Shown here: one piece after another, positions 9,887-20,100 of the stretch
Layout: each line of letters begins with the position of its first letter
Position numbering within the stretch: the first letter of the stretch is position 1
NCBI GenBank assembly: GCA_966211965.1
Contig: CBIHON010000005.1
Coordinates: 1 to 64,000 of the forward strand
DNA length: 64,000 nucleotides
Source: CBIHON01 sp966211965
Lineage (GTDB): Bacteria > Pseudomonadota > Gammaproteobacteria > Burkholderiales > Burkholderiaceae_D
Direction of reading: 5' to 3'
Notes under the pieces: model-generated
Databases searched by the model: none
Seen by the model: the letters and a program-made list of their open reading frames with translations, nothing else
What the model was told of the DNA's origin: nothing
Position numbers and translations under genes: made by a program

Positions 9887-9915
9887 ATTCCTGATTCTTC
9901 CTGACAAATACACTT

Positions 9916-11586
9916 ATGGATATCAAACGAACCGTACTGTGGGTTGTGTTTTCCTTGTCGCTGCTGATCCTGTGGGACAACTGGATGCGCGACAACGGCA
10001 AGCCTTCGATGTTCTTCCCGGTTCCGGCACAACAGGCCAAGACCGTAAACGGCAGCGCAAGCGCCAAGGCAGACGTGCCGCAGGCCAGCGGGGCGGTTGC
10101 GGCCGGCGGCGCTGCGGCCACGGCGGTCCCGGCTGGCGGTCAGACTCCGGCAGCCGCGCCGGTGCAGAGCGAACTCATCACCATCACCACTGACGTGTTC
10201 AAGGCCGATATCGATACCCTGGGCGGCGAATTGAAGCGGTTGGAACTGTTGAAGCACAAGGACAGCGTCGATCCGAAGAAAAATGTCGTCTTGTTCGACA
10301 ACAGCGAGCACCGCACCTATCTCGCCGAGACCGGCCTGATCGGCGGGCCTTTCCCGAACCACAAATCCCCCTTCGTTGCCAAGCCGGGCCCACGCGCGCT
10401 GGACGGCGCAAATCAAATCCAGTTGGTGCTCGAATCCGAACAAGGCGGCGTCAAGCTGACCAAGATTTATACCTTCAAACGCGGCGATTACACCATCGAT
10501 GTGAAACACGAAGTAAGCAACAACAGCGGGGCGCCGATCGCGCCATCGCTGTATGTGCAATTGGTACGCGACGGCAGAAAACCGGAAGGTGAATCGTCCT
10601 TCTACAGCACCTTTACCGGACCGGCGGTGTACACCGAGGCCGAGCATTTCCAAAAACTGGACTTCGAAAAAATCGAGAAGAACAAGGCTGAGCACGCTAC
10701 CAAGGCCGACAATGGCTGGATCGCACTGATCCAGCATTATTTCGTCTCGGCTTTCGTGCCGCCGGCCAAAGTCCAGCGCGAAATTTTCACCAAGAAGGTC
10801 AACAATAATCTGTACGCGGTCGGCAGTGTCATCCCGCTCGGCACCATCGCTCCCGGCGCCAGTGCAACAATCGACACGCCGCTGTACTCCGGCCCGCAGG
10901 AATCGAGCGTCCTGGAAAGCATCGCCCCCGGCTTGGAACTGGTAAAGGATTACGGCTGGCTGACTATCGTTGCCAAGCCGATTTTCTGGCTGATGACGCA
11001 GATTCACAAAATCCTCGGCAACTGGGGCTGGACCATCATCGTGTTGACGATCATGATCAAACTGGCGTTTTTCCCCCTAACCGCCGCCAGCTATCGCAGC
11101 ATGGCAAAAATGAAGCTGGTGACGCCCAAAATGACCGCTATCCGCGAACGCTTCAAGGGCGATCCGCAAAAGATGAACCAGGCGATGATGGAGCTGTACA
11201 AGACCGAAAAGATCAACCCGCTGGGCGGCTGTCTGCCGATCGTGGTGCAAATCCCGGTGTTCATCGCGCTGTATTGGGTTTTGCTGGCCAGCGTCGAAAT
11301 GCGCAATGCGCCATGGCTGGGATGGATTCATGACCTGGCCTCGCCTGATCCGTTCTACATCCTGCCGGTGGTGATGGCGATTTCCATGTTCATTCAGACC
11401 AAGCTGAACCCCACGCCGCCGGATCCGATCCAAGCCAAGGTCATGATGGTCATGCCGATCGCATTCTCGGTGATGTTCTTTTTCTTCCCGTCCGGCCTGG
11501 TGCTGTATTGGGTCGTGAACAACGTGTTGTCGATCTCCCAGCAATGGGTGATCAACAAAAAGCTGGAAGGCGGCAAGACCGCTTAA
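9916..11586 (+). CDS. yidC: Membrane protein insertase YidC
   Basis: Inner-membrane insertase that works alone or with SecYEG. The 556 residues fit gram-negative YidC. An N-terminal membrane anchor (TVLWVVFSLSLLILWDNW) is followed by an Ala/Pro-rich linker and the large periplasmic beta domain (about residues 80-345). The conserved five-helix core then starts near residue 355 with LGNWGWTIIVLTIMIKLAFF, and continues with MKLVTPKMTAIRERFKGDP and the NPLGGCLPIVVQIPVFIALY region. It ends VINKKLEGGKTA. It lies between yidD and mnmE and is followed by a strong terminator. Confidence 0.98.
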   Translation: MDIKRTVLWVVFSLSLLILWDNWMRDNGKPSMFFPVPAQQAKTVNGSASAKADVPQASGAVAAGGAAATAVPAGGQTPAAAPVQSELITITTDVFKADIDTLGGELKRLELLKHKDSVDPKKNVVLFDNSEHRTYLAETGLIGGPFPNHKSPFVAKPGPRALDGANQIQLVLESEQGGVKLTKIYTFKRGDYTIDVKHEVSNNSGAPIAPSLYVQLVRDGRKPEGESSFYSTFTGPAVYTEAEHFQKLDFEKIEKNKAEHATKADNGWIALIQHYFVSAFVPPAKVQREIFTKKVNNNLYAVGSVIPLGTIAPGASATIDTPLYSGPQESSVLESIAPGLELVKDYGWLTIVAKPIFWLMTQIHKILGNWGWTIIVLTIMIKLAFFPLTAASYRSMAKMKLVTPKMTAIRERFKGDPQKMNQAMMELYKTEKINPLGGCLPIVVQIPVFIALYWVLLASVEMRNAPWLGWIHDLASPDPFYILPVVMAISMFIQTKLNPTPPDPIQAKVMMVMPIAFSVMFFFFPSGLVLYWVVNNVLSISQQWVINKKLEGGKTA

Positions 11587-11627
11587 CCCGATGGCGGTTT
11601 GCAGTACCGTTGTATTTCGCGCAAAGC

Positions 11628-11657
11628 AAAGCCCGTGATTCGTTTTTCACGGGCTTT
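11628..11657 (+). terminator. Rho-independent terminator after yidC
   Basis: AAAGCCCGTGA pairs with TCACGGGCTTT around a TTCGTTT loop and runs into a T-tract. It separates the rpmH-yidC unit from mnmE, so mnmE probably has its own promoter or depends on read-through. Confidence 0.8.
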
Positions 11658-11698
11658 TTTGTTGCCGGCATTCATCAAACTGGTTTTAAAATCACCTC

Positions 11699-13087
11699 AT
11701 GAACTTTGACTCTTCTCCTATAGCGGCAATTGCCACTGCACCCGGACGCGGCGGTATCGGCGTAGTCCGGCTGTCCGGGAAAAATCTGGCGCCGGTGATC
11801 GAAGCGGTATGCGGCTTGGAGCGCGGCACGCAGTTGCAGGCACGCCATGCCACTTATCTGACGTTTAAAAACGAGGACGGCAGCATGATCGACCAAGGCT
11901 TGGCGATCTACTTCAAGGCGCCGCATTCCTACACCGGCGAAGACGTGCTGGAGCTGCAGGGGCACGGCGGGCCGGTGGTGCTGCAGATGCTGCTGACACG
12001 CTGCCTTGAAGCCGGCCACGACATCGGCTTGCGCTTGGCCCAGCCCGGCGAGTTCACGCATCGCGCCTACCTGAACGACAAGCTCGACCTGGCCCAGGCC
12101 GAGGCGGTGGCGGACCTGATCGAGGCCTCCACCGAAGCGGCCGCCAAGTCGGCGTCGCAATCGCTGTCCGGCATGTTTTCCAAGGCGATCCATGAACTGG
12201 TAGAGCAAGTGATCCATTTGCGCATGCTGGTGGAGGCGACGCTCGACTTTCCCGAAGAGGAAATCGACTTCCTGGAAAAATCCGACGCACGCGGCCAGCT
12301 GGCGCGTATCCGCATGTCGCTGGAGCGCGTGTTCAACCAAGCCGCACAGGGCGCGATCCTGCGCGACGGCTTGAACATCGTACTGGCCGGCCAGCCGAAC
12401 GTGGGCAAGTCCTCCTTGCTAAATGCCTTGGCCGGATCCGACGTGGCGATCGTCACGCCGATTGCCGGCACTACGCGCGACAAGGTCACCGAAACCATCC
12501 AGATCGAAGGCGTCCCGATCAACGTCATCGATACCGCCGGCATTCGCGATGCCGCCGATGCCGGCGACGAGGTCGAACGCATCGGCATCGAACGCACTTG
12601 GGCCGCGGTCGAAACCGCCGACGTGATCGTGCACTTGCTGGATGCGAACCGTGGCCCGACTCGCGCTGACGAAGAAATTGTCGCGCGTTTCCCAGCCAGG
12701 GTGCCGGTAATGCGGGTCTGGAACAAGATCGACCTGTCCGGACACCGGCCGGCGGTGGACCGCATGGCCGGCTCGACCCATATCTATTTATCGGCCACCG
12801 ACAAACTCGGCATCGACCTGCTGCGCGCCGAATTGCTGCACCTGGCCGGCTGGCAACAGACCGGCGAGTCGCTGTACTTGGCGCGCGAACGGCATTTGAT
12901 TGCATTGAAAACCGCGCGCCAGCACCTCGAGGTGGCGTCCCAGCTTGCGGCGCAAAACGACCAGGCCCTCGACCTGTTTGCAGAAGAACTGCGGCTGGTG
13001 CAGGAGAAGCTCAGCAGCATCACCGGCGAATTCACCTCCGATGATTTGCTGGGGGTGATTTTCTCGCGGTTCTGCATCGGAAAATAA
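11699..13087 (+). CDS. mnmE: tRNA modification GTPase MnmE
   Basis: With MnmG it installs the carboxymethylaminomethyl group on wobble uridine 34 of certain tRNAs. The 462 residues are standard. An N-terminal formyl-THF-binding domain begins with IAAIATAPGRGGIGVVRLSG; a helical domain flanks an inserted G domain with G1 GQPNVGKSSLLN, G2 GTTRD, G3 DTAG and NKID. The C-terminus ends in the catalytic FCIGK, an invariant signature with the essential cysteine. ATG at 11699 lies 42 bases after the yidC terminator. Confidence 0.98.
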   Translation: MNFDSSPIAAIATAPGRGGIGVVRLSGKNLAPVIEAVCGLERGTQLQARHATYLTFKNEDGSMIDQGLAIYFKAPHSYTGEDVLELQGHGGPVVLQMLLTRCLEAGHDIGLRLAQPGEFTHRAYLNDKLDLAQAEAVADLIEASTEAAAKSASQSLSGMFSKAIHELVEQVIHLRMLVEATLDFPEEEIDFLEKSDARGQLARIRMSLERVFNQAAQGAILRDGLNIVLAGQPNVGKSSLLNALAGSDVAIVTPIAGTTRDKVTETIQIEGVPINVIDTAGIRDAADAGDEVERIGIERTWAAVETADVIVHLLDANRGPTRADEEIVARFPARVPVMRVWNKIDLSGHRPAVDRMAGSTHIYLSATDKLGIDLLRAELLHLAGWQQTGESLYLARERHLIALKTARQHLEVASQLAAQNDQALDLFAEELRLVQEKLSSITGEFTSDDLLGVIFSRFCIGK

Positions 13088-13171
13088 ACGGTCGCCCAAG
13101 GAGGTCCAACGAGGTCCCACTATTACCCGGGGATCGGGAAACATGCTGGCACCATCCTCCCTCGCAAATGC

Positions 13172-13483
13172 CTATCCTCGTCCGGGCCGAGGCACATGCG
13201 CGGAACTTGGTCCCCTTGGATGCATATGCCCCAAGGGTCCACGATGCCTGCCAATATGCGGGCCGTGATTTTCTCCAGATCCAAAACCATGCCACCTGCG
13301 ACCATGGGATTTCCAGCTATGGCCAAACCGATGGCTATAAAAAATGTAGGGTTCGACGAAGACAGGTGCTGGGCGGTAATATGCCGGCGCCCCATACGCA
13401 TAGGTGCTGTACGCTTCGGTGTAAGGCCCCTGTACCGCACAAGCGCTGAGCGTCAGCGGCAACAAAATCAACATATTTTTCAT
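13172..13483 (-). CDS. Small Gly/His-rich lipoprotein of unknown function
   Basis: A 103-residue predicted lipoprotein. MKNMLILLPLTLSACAVQG is a short lipoprotein signal peptide with a lipobox LSAC, so Cys15 would be lipidated. The mature part is rich in Tyr, Pro, His, Gly and Arg and has no recognised domain. An AGGAG ribosome binding site sits six bases before the ATG at 13483. It is convergent with mnmE and stands alone. It is likely anchored in the outer or inner membrane; a metal-binding role could be guessed from the histidines, but nothing supports it directly. Confidence 0.65.
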   Translation of the reverse strand: MKNMLILLPLTLSACAVQGPYTEAYSTYAYGAPAYYRPAPVFVEPYIFYSHRFGHSWKSHGRRWHGFGSGENHGPHIGRHRGPLGHMHPRGPSSAHVPRPGRG

Positions 13484-13645
13484 GATGATCTCCTGCCTCG
13501 CTCTGGTTCTGCGGCCGATGCGCGGGTTCGGGGATTTGCAGCTTGCTGCTGCGCTAAAACATTGTGGCGCTCAATCCCGGCAACAACGCAGGCTAGCTTC
13601 TGGATCGGCTCGGCAATACCCCCGGGGGTTTCGCCAGAGTAAAAA

Positions 13646-13672
13646 TGCCCGCAACCCTAGGGTGTGCGGGCA
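13646..13672. repeat. GC-rich hairpin in the 13.5-14.0 kb intergenic region
   Basis: TGCCCGCA at the left pairs with TGCGGGCA at the right; internal ACCCTAGGGT extends the pairing. A-runs precede it and follow it, but no long T-tract is present, so terminator function is uncertain. Confidence 0.45.
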
Positions 13673-13891
13673 AAATTCATCACAAACGTGACGAATGGAG
13701 AACCGTGGGCTAAACAAATGCTTCGGGGGGAAGAGGTGGGCAGTACTTATTGCGGGATGCCAAGGCAAACGCCATCACGTAATCATGAGCACATGAGCCA
13801 CGGGCAGCGTTGAACCCGGACCAATGCGTCGGAGCGCCACATCAGTGGCGCCATGTCTGCGATCGCCAACTCTTTCGGAAAATACTAACCT

Positions 13892-13914
13892 ACAAACTTA
13901 CCCAATAAGTTTGT
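13892..13914. repeat. Perfect nine-base-stem hairpin
   Basis: ACAAACTTA and TAAGTTTGT pair perfectly around CCCAA. It lies about 75 bases beyond the stop of the coiled-coil gene and might protect or end that transcript; no T-tract follows. Confidence 0.4.
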
Positions 13915-13987
13915 CGGCCCTCATCGCCCGCCTCTGCTTAGCTGCTATAACGAGTTTGAGGTGTATTCCCGCTGAAGGTTCCGCCTG

Positions 13988-14272
13988 CTATTCGCAGTTG
14001 CGATTGATCATCGCTCTAAAGCCGCGCGCCACCTCGCGTACTTCCGCCTGGAGTTCCCTGGCTTCCCGCTCCAGTGTGCGGATGCGTTCCTGTTGGCATT
14101 CTATGGTGTGGAGCGCCTCCAATCCCCAATAGCCGAGGAACCAGATACTAGGTGTTGCGAGCCGCCTTTTCAATCCTTCCAGGTCTATGTCGTTCGAAGA
14201 AGATTTATTTTGGTAAGTTACGGTGAATAAATCGCCTTCCTTTTGCAGTGGGGACATGGGCAGTACTTTCAT
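13988..14272 (-). CDS. Small coiled-coil protein of unknown function
   Basis: Ninety-four residues, soluble N-terminus followed by a hydrophobic patch (PSIWFLGYWGLEAL) and a strongly heptad-like helix (CQQERIRTLEREARELQAEV) predicted to form a coiled coil. No family was recognised. A purine-rich AAGGAAGGAAAG ribosome binding site precedes the ATG at 14272, which supports expression. It is divergent from the small exported gene at 14702 and has no partner in an operon. The weak hydrophobic patch could be a membrane-associated segment. Confidence 0.6.
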   Translation of the reverse strand: MKVLPMSPLQKEGDLFTVTYQNKSSSNDIDLEGLKRRLATPSIWFLGYWGLEALHTIECQQERIRTLEREARELQAEVREVARGFRAMINRNCE

Positions 14273-14701
14273 TCACTTTCCTTCCTTGAATTCAGATTGC
14301 TCTTTCTCTATTACACTTCGCCGACATGGCGTTGCGATGTTTTATTACCTCCGAAACTCGTTTGAAAGGCGGCGCTCTCTTAAGTTCATTACGCACTATC
14401 AATGAACGTGACGTTGATATTGCCAAGCCCTGTGAGGGAACCCCGACATGAGTCCAAGGAAAGCCGCAAGCAATACCTGTTGGCAAGAAATTAAAGTTAA
14501 ATATTTGCATTCGAGACGTTTAACCGCCCGGATAGCCGATAAAAAGGATTAGGAGGGAATTGGTCAAGGCTTTGTGAAGCGCGCGCGGGATTTTTAAAAA
14601 GACGGCACGGCCTAATTCTGCATGCTTCACGCCGGCCTCGCGATTTCAGCTTTCTCCACCATGAGGCCACATTCCCGCTCGACATCCCATAGGAGGTTGT
14701 C
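14273..14701. other. Divergent intergenic region, nothing recognised
   Basis: About 430 bases between two divergent small genes. It must hold promoters for both but no strong -35/-10 pair was evident. Open frames within it (for example 14292-14510 minus) lack ribosome binding sites and look spurious. Confidence 0.35.
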
Positions 14702-14929
14702 ATGTATCGGCTTATTTTCGCGATTTTCCTGCTATCGCTGACGCAGATCGCTGCTTCGGCAGAACCGCAGCAGGATGAGCCGCCAAAACCTGCAGAACCG
14801 GCGGGACCGAAGATCGCATTAAGTTGCGGCACCCTACGCGGCGAAGGAAAGATCATCATTGTCGACGAGAACACCGGCACCGTGATCGAAATCATGATTC
14901 ATTGCACGGCCCGCGAAACCGCCATTTGA
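14702..14929 (+). CDS. Small exported protein of unknown function
   Basis: A 75-residue protein with a clear signal peptide (LIFAIFLLSLTQIAASAEP, cleavage likely after ASA) leaving about 55 mature residues. The mature part starts with a Pro/Glu-rich spacer (PQQDEPPKPAEPAGP) and a beta-like segment with two cysteines (SCGTLRGEGKIIIV and IHCTARET) that could form a disulphide. An excellent AGGAGGT ribosome binding site precedes the ATG. No family recognised; likely periplasmic. Confidence 0.65.
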   Translation: MYRLIFAIFLLSLTQIAASAEPQQDEPPKPAEPAGPKIALSCGTLRGEGKIIIVDENTGTVIEIMIHCTARETAI

Positions 14930-15130
14930 ATCTGCCAATGATCGCTGCCCAGCTTCAAATGTTTCAAAGCGGGCGAATTCTTACAAATTGACATCCTCAC
15001 CGCGAGTCAACCCGGACTAGAATTACTGCAACTGTCCAGACTGTTCAATGGGCAGCAGGGTACCGCCAGCCACTGTGCGGCAATCAGTCCGGGCTTTTGT
15101 TGGCTTTGCAATATCTACACGGGAGGAAAT

Positions 15131-15445
15131 ATGAAAAAGCGTTTGTTTGGCGTTTTGATTGCGCTGGTCATGAGCTTGGCAACCGGATCGGTCTTGGCGA
15201 ATATCCGATCGGACATAGAAGGGCAGCATGAGCAAATTCAGCGAGGCATCCGCTCAGGCAAGCTGACCCGCGGCGAGGCCGATATTTTGCGGGACAACCT
15301 GCGCCATATCAGCTATGAATACGACCGGGCCAGTCGCGACGGCCACATCTCTCATCATGAAAGAGCGCGTCTGGAACGCATGCTTGAGCATAATGAAAGA
15401 ATGATCCGCCGTATGAAGCACAATGAAGTGAGGCGCTTCAATTAA
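15131..15445 (+). CDS. Small periplasmic helical protein of unknown function
   Basis: A 104-residue protein with a signal peptide (LFGVLIALVMSLATGSVLA) and a mature part that is highly charged, rich in Arg, His and Glu, and predicted to be all-helical (KLTRGEADILRDNLRHISYE, then RARLERMLEHNERMIRRMKH). It resembles the small periplasmic helical proteins common in betaproteobacteria, but no named family is claimed. A GGGAGGAA ribosome binding site lies just before the ATG, and a terminator follows its stop, so it is probably a single-gene unit. Confidence 0.7.
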   Translation: MKKRLFGVLIALVMSLATGSVLANIRSDIEGQHEQIQRGIRSGKLTRGEADILRDNLRHISYEYDRASRDGHISHHERARLERMLEHNERMIRRMKHNEVRRFN

Positions 15446-15510
15446 TTGATAAGCGTCATGTTGATTGCAGGATACAATATCGACGCAAATTCAGAACTTT
15501 GGAAAGTTCG

Positions 15511-15539
15511 CCCGCAACCAAACGGTTTGCGGGTTTTTT
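15511..15539 (+). terminator. Rho-independent terminator after the 104-residue periplasmic protein gene
   Basis: CCCGCAA pairs with TTGCGGG around CCAAACGG and runs into TTTTTT. It lies between this plus-strand gene and the end of the converging signalling operon. Confidence 0.75.
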
Positions 15540-15554
15540 GCATTCAACTCCACG

Positions 15555-15947
15555 TTAGCCGCAGCGCCCCTTCGCCATCGCCCGCTCTACCGTTCCCAAC
15601 AAGACTGCCGGGTTGAAAGGCTTCACGATATAGCCGCCGGCGCCGCCTTGCACGGCGCCCTGGATCGTGCCGGCATCGTTATTGCCTGTGACCATCAATA
15701 CAACAGTCTGCGGCCATTGCTCCTTGATCTGCGTGAGCACGTCGAGCCCGCTCATGTCCGGCATCATGACATCGAGGCAGATCAGATGCGGTCGCAGCTT
15801 TTCCGCCATTTCCAGTCCATGCGCGCCGCTGGCGGCTTCGCCGATGACCTCGTAGCTCGGCTCGCTGGAAAGGATGAAGCGCAACATCGCACGCGACACA
15901 TCGTTATCGTCGATCAGCAGGATTTTCGTTTTGTCTTTGCCGGCCAT
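15555..15947 (-). CDS. Stand-alone CheY-like response regulator
   Basis: A single receiver domain of 130 residues. The acidic pocket (LLIDDND near residue 11), phospho-acceptor D59 (LICLDVMMPDMSG), a Thr in LMVTGNN and the conserved Lys in IVKPF are all present, so phosphorylation is expected. There is no output domain. The ATG at 15947 is chosen because GAGAGGA lies just before it; a start 21 bases upstream (15968) lacks one. It follows the HD-GYP regulator by 47 bases and ends a four-gene signalling operon. It probably receives phosphate from the giant kinases upstream or acts as a phosphate sink. Confidence 0.88.
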   Translation of the reverse strand: MAGKDKTKILLIDDNDVSRAMLRFILSSEPSYEVIGEAASGAHGLEMAEKLRPHLICLDVMMPDMSGLDVLTQIKEQWPQTVVLMVTGNNDAGTIQGAVQGGAGGYIVKPFNPAVLLGTVERAMAKGRCG

Positions 15948-15994
15948 GATCCCATCCTCTCGCTGCATCCGCCATATGGCACGATGCTGCAGTG

Positions 15995-17110
15995 TTATTC
16001 ATCAGTTTCGTTGTCGCTGAACTGCTGGGCAATCGCGCGAAAGCGTTCTTCAATCTGGAAAAACGCATCCAGGATGTCCGGATCGAAATGGGTGCCGCGG
16101 CCTTGGCGCATGATGTCGGTCGCCTCCTCATGGCTGAAAGCACGCTTGTAGACCCGCTTCGAAATCAATGCGTCGTACACGTCGGCTACCGCCATCAGAC
16201 GCGCCGAAACCGGAATCGCATCGCCTTTCAAACCTTCAGGATAACCGGAGCCGTCCCATTTTTCCTGATGCGAATAAGCGATTTCACGGGCGAAAGTGAG
16301 AAACCCGTTGCTGCCGCCGAGGTGGGTTTCGACCGAGATGATGGCGTCGCGGCCGTACACGGTATGCAGCTTCATCAACTCGAATTCGTCGGCATCGAGC
16401 TTGCCGGGTTTGAGCAGGATACGGTCGGGCACGCCGACCTTGCCGATGTCGTGCAGCGGCGCCGATTTGTAGAGCAACTCGATATTGTCTGCGGTCAGCA
16501 CGGCGGAAAAGCGCGGGTGGCTTTGCAATTGGCGCGCCAGTGCGGCGACATAGTTTTGCGTGCGGCGGATATGGTTGCCGGTTTCGTTGTCGCGGGTTTC
16601 GGCCAGCGAAGCCATGGCCAGAATCGTCGCGTCCTGCATCTTCGCCAATTCTTCGGTGCGCTTGCTGACCAGGTGCTCCAGGTGACGGTTCTGGTCGGCC
16701 AAAAATTGCCGTGCGTTTTTCAGATGCAAATGCGTGGCGACGCGGGCTTGTACGATCGGCGGGCTGATCGGCTTGCTGATGTAATCGACGGCGCCGAGTT
16801 TCAGGCCCATTTCCTCATCCTGCGCCTGGCTCTTGGCGGTCAGGAAAATCACCGGGATATCGGCGGTGGCACGGTCGGATTTGAGCCGGCGGCAGGTTTC
16901 GTAGCCGTCCATTTCCGGCATCATCACGTCCATCAGGATCAGGTCGGGGTAGGGCGCATTGCCGGCGATCTGCAAAGCCTTCAGACCGTTGGTGGCGATC
17001 TTGATCTTGTATTGATCTTTCAAAAGCGCCGACAGCAGCGCGATGTTATCCGGCGTGTCGTCAACGATCAGGATCGTCTGCTTTTTCGAGTCTTGCATCG
17101 TCGGGCTCAT
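15995..17110 (-). CDS. Response regulator with HD-GYP domain (probable c-di-GMP phosphodiesterase)
   Basis: 371 residues. The N-terminal receiver has D61 (LILMDVMMPEMDGYE) and Lys in ISKPIS; a helical linker (about 120-170) leads to an HD-GYP domain. The catalytic pair H220-D221 (APLHDIGKVGVPDR) and the GYP motif (HQEKWDGSGYP, 281-291) are intact, so hydrolysis of cyclic di-GMP is likely. GGGAGGGA precedes the ATG at 17110; a longer frame from 17161 would overlap the kinase gene. It lies 31 bases after the 1106-residue kinase, which probably phosphorylates it. Output would be lowered c-di-GMP, hence motility or biofilm control. Confidence 0.92.
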   Translation of the reverse strand: MSPTMQDSKKQTILIVDDTPDNIALLSALLKDQYKIKIATNGLKALQIAGNAPYPDLILMDVMMPEMDGYETCRRLKSDRATADIPVIFLTAKSQAQDEEMGLKLGAVDYISKPISPPIVQARVATHLHLKNARQFLADQNRHLEHLVSKRTEELAKMQDATILAMASLAETRDNETGNHIRRTQNYVAALARQLQSHPRFSAVLTADNIELLYKSAPLHDIGKVGVPDRILLKPGKLDADEFELMKLHTVYGRDAIISVETHLGGSNGFLTFAREIAYSHQEKWDGSGYPEGLKGDAIPVSARLMAVADVYDALISKRVYKRAFSHEEATDIMRQGRGTHFDPDILDAFFQIEERFRAIAQQFSDNETDE

Positions 17111-17141
17111 GCGTTTGTCCCTCCCAGGACTTGGGCTTAGC

Positions 17142-20100
17142 TTAGTTGATATCATAATCAAGTGCCTGTGCGCATTTTACCAGCGCATCCAATGCGCTAT
17201 CGTAATCAAATTGGCGCGCCGCACGCGCAATCTGCTTATGCGCCTCGCTGCCCAAAGCAGCGATCATCACGCTCCCGGACTGGCTCAGCAAATCGATCGC
17301 TTCGCTGTCGTAGTCGCGCAATAATCCGGCGAAGCGCGTGATCAGATCCTGCATCGCGCGCCGGTCGACATCCTCGCCAACCGCAGTTCGCGTCTGTTCG
17401 CAGCATCCCGGCAAGAGGCGCGCCAAGCTCTCCTGCAAGGCAAACATGTCGCGTTCCAATTGCTGCAGCAGTTGCGGCTCCGGCGTGGCGTCGCGATGCA
17501 ATTGCGACTCCAACTGACCGGCCAGTGCCTGCATGCCGGTCGCACCGAGTTGCCCGGCCACGCCCTTGAGCGTGTGCGCCAGACGTTCGGCGCCGACCCG
17601 ATCGCCGCTATCGAGCGCAGCGCGTATCCGAGCCGCCACGTCGTGCTGATTGTCGCGAAAGCGCGTCAGCATTTGCAGATAGAGCGCACGCTTGCCAAGC
17701 ATGCGCGCCAGGCCGTCCTGCACATCCACGCCCTCGATGGCCAGGCTCTCATTTTCATTTGCCGTCGGCAGTCCCGCTTTGCTCGCGTCCATGACTTGCA
17801 CGTGGGCGGGGCACCAACGGCTGATGGTGCGGTACAGCTCGACCGGATTGATCGGTTTGGACAAATGATCGTTCATGCCCGAGGCCATGCAGCGGTCGCG
17901 CTCTTCCTGCATTGCGTGCGCCGTCATGGCGATAATCGGCAAGGCATCGAAGCGGGACTCGGCGCGGATGCAGCGCGTCACCTCATGACCGTCCATCTCG
18001 GGCATCTGCACATCCATGAAAACCAGGTCGAAACATTCGGCGCCCGACTCGAACAGGATGTCGCGCGCAATGCGGCCGTTGCCGGCGATGCGCACCGCGA
18101 TGCCGGCCGCATCCATCAACTCGAAAGCAATCTGCTGGTTGATTTCATTGTCTTCCACCAGCAGGATCGAGAGGTCCTTGAAGCGCGGCACCTGGCTGGA
18201 CGATGGATGGGAGGCCGTGCCGTCGCCCGGCGCAAACAGCTCGATCAGGGTATCGATCAGGATCGACGAATTGACCGGCTTCATCAGCAGCACATCGGCC
18301 AGCGCGCTTTCGACGCGATAGCTGATTTCCTCGTAGGTCTCGGTGCTGAGCAGGACCATTCGCGGCGTGGCCTTGAGGGTGCTGTCTTTTCTGACGGCGG
18401 AGATCAATTCGATGCCGTCGCATTCGGGCATTTCCAGGTCGGTGAAGACCACGCCGTAGGGACGGCTCCGATCGCAGGCGCGAATCGCTGCCAGGGCTTC
18501 GCGGCCGTTGACGGCGCGGTCGATTTCCACCGGCAGTGCGGCCAGGCTCTCGGACAGGATGGCGCGGGCGGCGGGATTGTCGTCCACCACCAGGATGCGC
18601 ATGCCGTTGATTGCGTCCGGCACGACTTGCCGCCGCTCTTGCTTGTGAGAGCGGCCGAACCAGGCGGTGAAATGCATGACGGTGCCGACTTGTTCTTCGC
18701 TCTCCAGCCAGATCGTGCCGCCCATCAGTTCGACCAGGCGTTTCGAAATCGACAGCCCGAGGCCGGTGCCGCCGTATTTGCGCGTGGTCGATTCATCGGC
18801 CTGGCTGAAGGCCTGGAATAATTTGGCGGCCTGTTCTTCACTCATGCCGATGCCGGTGTCGCGCACCTCGAATTCCAGCAAGAGTTTATCCTCGACCGTT
18901 TCAAGCAGGCGGCAGATAACGGTGACTTCGCCATTGTCGGTGAACTTGACTGCGTTGTTAATCAGGTTGATCAGCACCTGGCCCAGGCGCAAGGGGTCGC
19001 CGAGCAGATAAGGCGGCACCTCGGGCGCGGTCTGGACCAGGTATTCCAGTCCTTTCTCGTGAGCCTTGGCCAGGGTGATGGTGGAGACGTCGTTGAGGAC
19101 GCTGCTGAGGCTGAATTCGACATTTTCGATATCCAGCTTGCCGGCTTCGATCTTGGAGAAATCGAGGATGTCATTGATCACGCCCAGCAGTGAAATGCCG
19201 GCGCCGTGAATCTTCTCGACGTAGTCGCGCTGTTTCGGGTTCAGGTTGGAGCGCAGAGCCAAGTGCGCCATGCCGATGATGGCATTCATCGGCGTGCGGA
19301 TTTCGTGGCTCATGTTGGCCAGGAAGGCTCCCTTGGCCTGGCTGGCCGCTTCGGCGCGCTGGTTGGCGGCCTTCAGCGATTCTTCGCGTTCGCGCCGTTC
19401 GGTGATGTCGCGAATGAAGGAGCAGAATTCGAACTTGCTCTTGTCTTCGGTCTTGACCTGTGTGATCGCCAGCTCGATCGGAAATTCGTGGCCTTTGCGA
19501 TGCAGCGCAAAAATCTCGATGCGGGTATTGAGCACCGCGCCGCTGCCCGAACTCATGAAATGCTTCATCCCGCGCAGATGCGCCTCGCGAAAACGCTCCG
19601 GAATGATGGTCAGATGCAGCGGGCGTCCGAGCGCTTCTTCGCCGCTCCAGCCGAAGATGTTTTCGGCCTGCGTGTTCCAGCCGACGATGGTGCCCGAGGA
19701 ATCCATCCGCACCACCGCATCAAGGGCTGTGTCGACGATGGCTTGCAGTTTTTCGCGGCCGTCTTTCAACTCTTCATCGCGCTTGCGCCGTTCGCTGATG
19801 TCGCGCGTGGTGCCGACGTTGGCCAGCGGGACGCCGTGCTCATCGGTGACCAGGTTGCTTTCCACTTCGACCGCGATGATGTGGCCGTCCTTATGCACCA
19901 TGTCGAGTTCCATGACCAGCTGCCGCTGCGCTTCATCGCCCTCGATGAAGCGGCGCAGGCGATCGTTGCGCCGCTCGCTCAGCCGGATCGACGACTCGGG
20001 GGTAAGCTGCGCCGCGACCGACTGTGCGATCACCTCCTCCGGGGTATAGCCGCGCTGGCGCTGCACCGAGGGACTGACGTAGGTAAAGCGGTTGGTGGCG

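Larger units (their letters stand above)
13484..13987. other. Intergenic region with two hairpins, no convincing gene
   Basis: About 500 bases upstream of the small lipoprotein gene. A 69-residue plus-strand frame at 13482-13691 lacks a ribosome binding site and looks spurious. Two perfect hairpins are visible (13646-13672 and 13892-13914), listed separately. The minus strand just upstream of 13483 presumably holds the lipoprotein promoter, but no strong consensus was recognised. Confidence 0.4.
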
